Source: Alphaproteobacteria bacterium (GTDB lineage: Bacteria > Pseudomonadota > Alphaproteobacteria > DSM-16000 > Inquilinaceae). From it: 49,596 nt of DNA. The notes beneath the pieces are model-generated. The model had not been told where the DNA came from. It searched no databases and saw nothing but the letters and a program-made list of their open reading frames with translations. The translations under genes and the position numbers were made by a program. The DNA lies in NCBI GenBank assembly GCA_028281925.1, contig JANQIX010000074.1:1-49596 (forward strand), given 5' to 3'. Every line of letters starts with the position of its first letter. Position 1 is the stretch's first letter. Positions 46,832 to 49,596 of this stretch are shown here, in pieces.

Positions 46832-48013
46832 ATGGATTTCGATGGGCTTCGGGCGTGGATGTTCGGGACATTCCTGCCCTATTGGCTGGATCGAGCGCCG
46901 GACCCGCGCCATGGCGGCGTGATCGAGCGGGTGGGGCCGGACGGCGGCCCGATCGATGTGCCGCAGCGGCGCACAATGGTGCAGGCGCGCGCGCTCTACG
47001 TGTTCAGCCATGCGGCGCTGCTCTGCACGGGCGGTCCCGCGGCGGCATTGGCGGAGCGGATCTTCTCCGCGCTCATCCGCCACCATTGGGACGAGGCTGG
47101 TGGCTGGTGGCACAGCGTCACTGTGGATCGTCGGCCGTTGGACCGGCGCAAGGACGCCTATGCCCAGGCCTTCGCCCTCTTCGCCATGGCCTGGTACCAC
47201 CGGGCGACGGGCGATGACCGGGCGCGGCTGTGGGCCGACCGCACGCTAGCCTTCCTCGATGCGCGCATGACCGCGCCGACGGATGGCGACGACTGGGGCG
47301 GCTATGTCGAAGAACTCTCAGCTGACGGGCGGCCGGCCACGGCGCCGCCACGCCGGCAGAACCCCCACATGCACCTTCTGGAAGCCCATCTCGCCTGGTA
47401 CGAAGCCACGGGCGACGCGCTATGGCTGGAGCGGGGCCGGGCGGTCGTGGATTTGTTCCGCCGCCGTTTCTTCGATGGCGACACCGGCTCCCTCGGCGAG
47501 CTGTTCGCCGGCAACTGGGTACCGGCCCCGGGGGCCGATGGTCGATTGCGGGAGCCCGGACACCATTTCGAGTGGGCGTGGCTGTTGGGCCAATATCATC
47601 GGCTGACCGGGAGCGTTGCCGCGCTGCAGGAGGCCGACGCCCTCTATCGCTTCGGCCAAGCCCACGGCGTCTCACGGGCCGAGGGTGCTCTGTCGGTCGT
47701 GATGGACCAGGTCGATAGCGATGGCGCGGTCGTCAACGGCGGCCGACGCCTATGGCCGCAGGCTGAGGCGCTGAAGGCAGCGTTGGCCCGCTGGGAGATT
47801 GCGGCGGATACGGCCGCGGCGGAGGAGGCGAGGGCGCGTCTGGCCGCGATGTTTGCGACCCATGTTCAGCCCGATGGTCCGCTCTGGCGCGAACAGCTCG
47901 ACGAGGGGGGCAACGACGTCACCCAGTTTTTACCGTTGAGCAGCCTCTACCACCTGCACCTGGCCTTCGCCGAAGCGCTGCGGGTCATGCAGAAGCCGAA
48001 GACACAGCTCTGA
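46832..48013 (+). CDS. AGE-family sugar epimerase/isomerase
   Basis: 393 aa from the ATG at 46832; a GTG directly before it would add one residue. The (alpha/alpha)6-barrel N-acylglucosamine 2-epimerase family is shown by QNPHMHLLEAHLAWYEATGD (about 169-188) and EPGHHFEWAWLLGQYHRL (about 241-258), which carry the conserved active-site histidines. Members act on mannose, glucose, GlcNAc or cellobiose. The layout is like that of bacterial mannose or mannose-6-phosphate isomerase relatives, but the substrate is not certain. It is co-transcribed with the cyclodeaminase-family gene. Confidence 0.88.
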   Translation: MDFDGLRAWMFGTFLPYWLDRAPDPRHGGVIERVGPDGGPIDVPQRRTMVQARALYVFSHAALLCTGGPAAALAERIFSALIRHHWDEAGGWWHSVTVDRRPLDRRKDAYAQAFALFAMAWYHRATGDDRARLWADRTLAFLDARMTAPTDGDDWGGYVEELSADGRPATAPPRRQNPHMHLLEAHLAWYEATGDALWLERGRAVVDLFRRRFFDGDTGSLGELFAGNWVPAPGADGRLREPGHHFEWAWLLGQYHRLTGSVAALQEADALYRFGQAHGVSRAEGALSVVMDQVDSDGAVVNGGRRLWPQAEALKAALARWEIAADTAAAEEARARLAAMFATHVQPDGPLWREQLDEGGNDVTQFLPLSSLYHLHLAFAEALRVMQKPKTQL

Positions 48014-48250
48014 ATCAGGTTAGCGGACTTTGCGCATGAGAGTTGATCTTGGTCTCGGGCTGTGCGATTTCTCCGCGTGAGGTCCAGATCGATGATGACA
48101 CGACGCCCCATCGCACCGCTTGCTGACGGCCGGTTATGCCATTCCGGCCTACCCGATGCGTGTGACCGCGTCTGCTTTGGCGGCGCCGGGACGGACCAGC
48201 GTGGAGAGTGTCTGAGCTAAGACCTTCTCAACAAGATCGCAACGTCACCG
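48014..48250. other. Intergenic region before the RNA ligase gene
   Basis: About 240 bases with no recognisable gene. It contains an imperfect hairpin near 48128-48152 (GACGGCCGG...CCGGCCTAC) and is followed by a clear terminator. It may encode a small RNA or leader ending at that terminator, but nothing identifies it. Confidence 0.35.
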
Positions 48251-48279
48251 AAGCCGCTTCCGCCCGAAGCGGCTTTTTC
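48251..48279 (+). terminator. Intrinsic terminator directly upstream of the RNA ligase
   Basis: AAGCCGCTT (48251-48259) pairs with AAGCGGCTT (48267-48275) with a seven-base loop, followed by TTTTTCT. This is a classical factor-independent terminator. It ends only 20 bases before the RNA ligase start, leaving no room for an ordinary promoter after it. It could close the previous operon, end a small RNA, or act as an attenuator. Confidence 0.8.
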
Positions 48280-48298
48280 TATTTCCGGGATTGGAGCC

Positions 48299-49423
48299 AT
48301 GACTGTTCGGATCGAGACCATCAACGATGTGTTGCCGCACATTCCTGAAGGCGTGGGCATCATTGTGTCCCGGCGCCCCGATCTTCAGGTGGTCGATTAC
48401 GTCTTCACCAATGACGACACGTTCAGCAATCCGGTCACGCTGGAATGCCGCGGCCTGAAATTCGCGCCGGACGGGCGGATTCTGGCCAGGCCGTTCCACA
48501 AGTTCTTCAACGTCGGCGAGAAGGAAATGCCGGAGGCCGTCGACTGGTCGCGGCCGCATGTCGTGCTCGACAAGCTGGACGGCTCGATGGTCCACCCCTG
48601 CCTGGTGGGCGACCGGCTGGCGTTCATGACCCGGATGGGCGAGAGCGCGCAGGCGAAAGCGGCCTTTGCCGGTGCGGGTCCAGGCACCATCGCGCTCTGC
48701 CGCGACCTGCTGGCCGCCGGGATCACGCCGATCTTCGAATTCACCTCGCCGGAGCACCGGATCGTCGTGCCCTATGATGCGACGTCCCTGACGCTGATCG
48801 GTGCGCGGGAGACGGTCTCGGGCCACTACCTGCCGCATGGCGAACTGGAGGACCTGGCTCCGCGGTTCGACGTTGGACTGGTGCGGAGCTTCGGCGCCGT
48901 CGGCGACTTCAAGACGTTCATTGCCGACGCCAGGGCGCTGGAGGGGGCCGAAGGCTATGTCGTGGCTTTTGAAGACGGGCACCGGCTGAAGCTGAAGGCC
49001 AACGCCTATGTGCTGCGGCACAAGGCACTGGCCGGCGTGGCGTACGAGAAGAACCTGCTGGAATGGGTGGCGGCGGATGCCGTGGACGATGTGCTGCCGC
49101 TGCTGTCTCCGGAAGTCGGGGCTAGGGTCGCAGCCTACCGTGACCAGGTCCATGCGGGCATGGACCGGTGGCTTTCGGAGATCACCCAGGTCTTCGAAGC
49201 GCACCGCGATCGGCCGCGGCGGGAGTACGCGGAGGCGGTCACGGCCTTGGTCGACAAGCGGCTGCACAGCGTGGCTTTCGCGTTGCTGGACGGCCGCGAC
49301 GGCCGGGCGGCGCTGGTGAAGCTGCTGACCTGGGCCAGCAGGTCGGAGCCGAGGATCGATACCGTCCGCGACCTCTTCGGCCTGACCTGGGAGGGGCAAG
49401 ACCTGATCGTCGATCCCGGGTAG
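48299..49423 (+). CDS. T4 Rnl1-like RNA ligase
   Basis: 374 aa. The nucleotidyltransferase motifs are in order: ECRG (49-52), RPFHKFFN (64-71), motif I KLDGS with adenylated Lys92, motif III FEFTSPEHRIV (146-156), motif IV EGYVV (218-222), motif V RLKLKANAYV with Lys231 and Lys233. This is close in plan to phage T4 RNA ligase 1, which seals broken tRNA after anticodon nuclease attack. It would join 5'-phosphate to 3'-hydroxyl RNA ends with ATP. No polynucleotide kinase gene is adjacent, so its partner and substrate are open. The C-terminal ~130 residues are helical. A GGAG ribosome-binding site precedes the ATG. Confidence 0.88.
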   Translation: MTVRIETINDVLPHIPEGVGIIVSRRPDLQVVDYVFTNDDTFSNPVTLECRGLKFAPDGRILARPFHKFFNVGEKEMPEAVDWSRPHVVLDKLDGSMVHPCLVGDRLAFMTRMGESAQAKAAFAGAGPGTIALCRDLLAAGITPIFEFTSPEHRIVVPYDATSLTLIGARETVSGHYLPHGELEDLAPRFDVGLVRSFGAVGDFKTFIADARALEGAEGYVVAFEDGHRLKLKANAYVLRHKALAGVAYEKNLLEWVAADAVDDVLPLLSPEVGARVAAYRDQVHAGMDRWLSEITQVFEAHRDRPRREYAEAVTALVDKRLHSVAFALLDGRDGRAALVKLLTWASRSEPRIDTVRDLFGLTWEGQDLIVDPG

Positions 49424-49516
49424 GCGGCTACAGCAGCGGTCGGAGGCGCGCCGGAGCGTGGTCCTGTGGATTGCGGTCCGGCCGATCTCGCGACCAGCCG
49501 CTAGAGCATTTTCTGA

Positions 49517-49596
49517 TCATTCTGGTTCATAGCCGCAGGCTGTGAAGTAGTTGGCGCACTCGTCAGGGGTGATGGCGTCGATGGCGATGCGGATGG
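49517..49596 (-). CDS. IS630-type transposase, C-terminal end (cut by window edge)
   Basis: On the minus strand the last 25 codons read ...TPDECANYFTACGYEPE, the typical C-terminus of IS630-family transposases (pattern PDECANYF..AGY). The rest lies beyond the window. Whether the element is intact cannot be judged. It follows the RNA ligase gene by ~95 bases with no gene between. Confidence 0.7.
   Translation of the reverse strand, partial: IRIAIDAITPDECANYFTACGYEPE

Overview
The window looks like an alphaproteobacterial chromosome, probably Rhodospirillales-like. It is GC-rich, and a block of core genes near the right side has the order typical of that class: tRNA-Ala(GGC), a TIGR02300-type acidic zinc protein, aroA, cmk, rpsA, ihfB, lapA-like (39137-45836). 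Everything left of the tRNA has the character of an accessory island: phage-type genes, a large serine recombinase, a complete phage-defence operon, insertion-sequence scars and clusters of unknown genes. The left edge of the island is outside the window.

Layout. (a) 2-8941: three large co-directional genes. Two are unrecognised (665+ and 1706 aa). The third is a 594-aa protein with an extensin-like/M15-type metallopeptidase domain, a peptidoglycan-binding-like stretch and a lysozyme-like region. (b) 8942-9571: AT-rich DNA with a frameshifted IS630-type transposase remnant and a nested palindrome in front of the next operon. (c) 9572-13854: a tight operon of unknown genes. It starts with two proteins resembling DUF2589-type families and ends in a lipoprotein that appears frameshifted. 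(d) 13855-14500: a decayed IS3-family transposase. (e) 14501-32114, minus strand: a complete type 2 BREX (Pgl) system in the order pglW, pglX, pglY, pglZ, brxD, brxHI, with 4-base ATGA-type overlaps at the last three junctions. (f) 32253-38930: a phage-like/integrative module with a nuclease-like protein, a DNA methyltransferase, a DUF5681 protein, terminase large subunit, small unknown proteins, DUF3489, DUF2924 and a large serine recombinase next to tRNA-Ala. (g) 39137-48013: core genes, then an NAD(P)H oxidoreductase, an ornithine cyclodeaminase-family protein and an AGE-family sugar epimerase/isomerase. (h) 48299-49423: a chromosomal T4 Rnl1-like RNA ligase with a terminator hairpin directly in front of it. 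The window closes with the 3' end of another IS630-type transposase.

How the genes work together. The BREX operon should give methylation-marked, phage-restricting immunity: PglX methylates, PglZ, PglY and BrxD are core and ATPase components, PglW is a kinase and BrxHI a helicase. The module next to it carries recombination and packaging genes but no capsid or portal genes, so it looks like a mobile element relic or integrative element rather than an intact prophage. The two unknown clusters at the left are the best candidates for something undescribed. Their gene order and the wall-active enzyme suggest an envelope- or particle-related function, but nothing in the sequence proves this.
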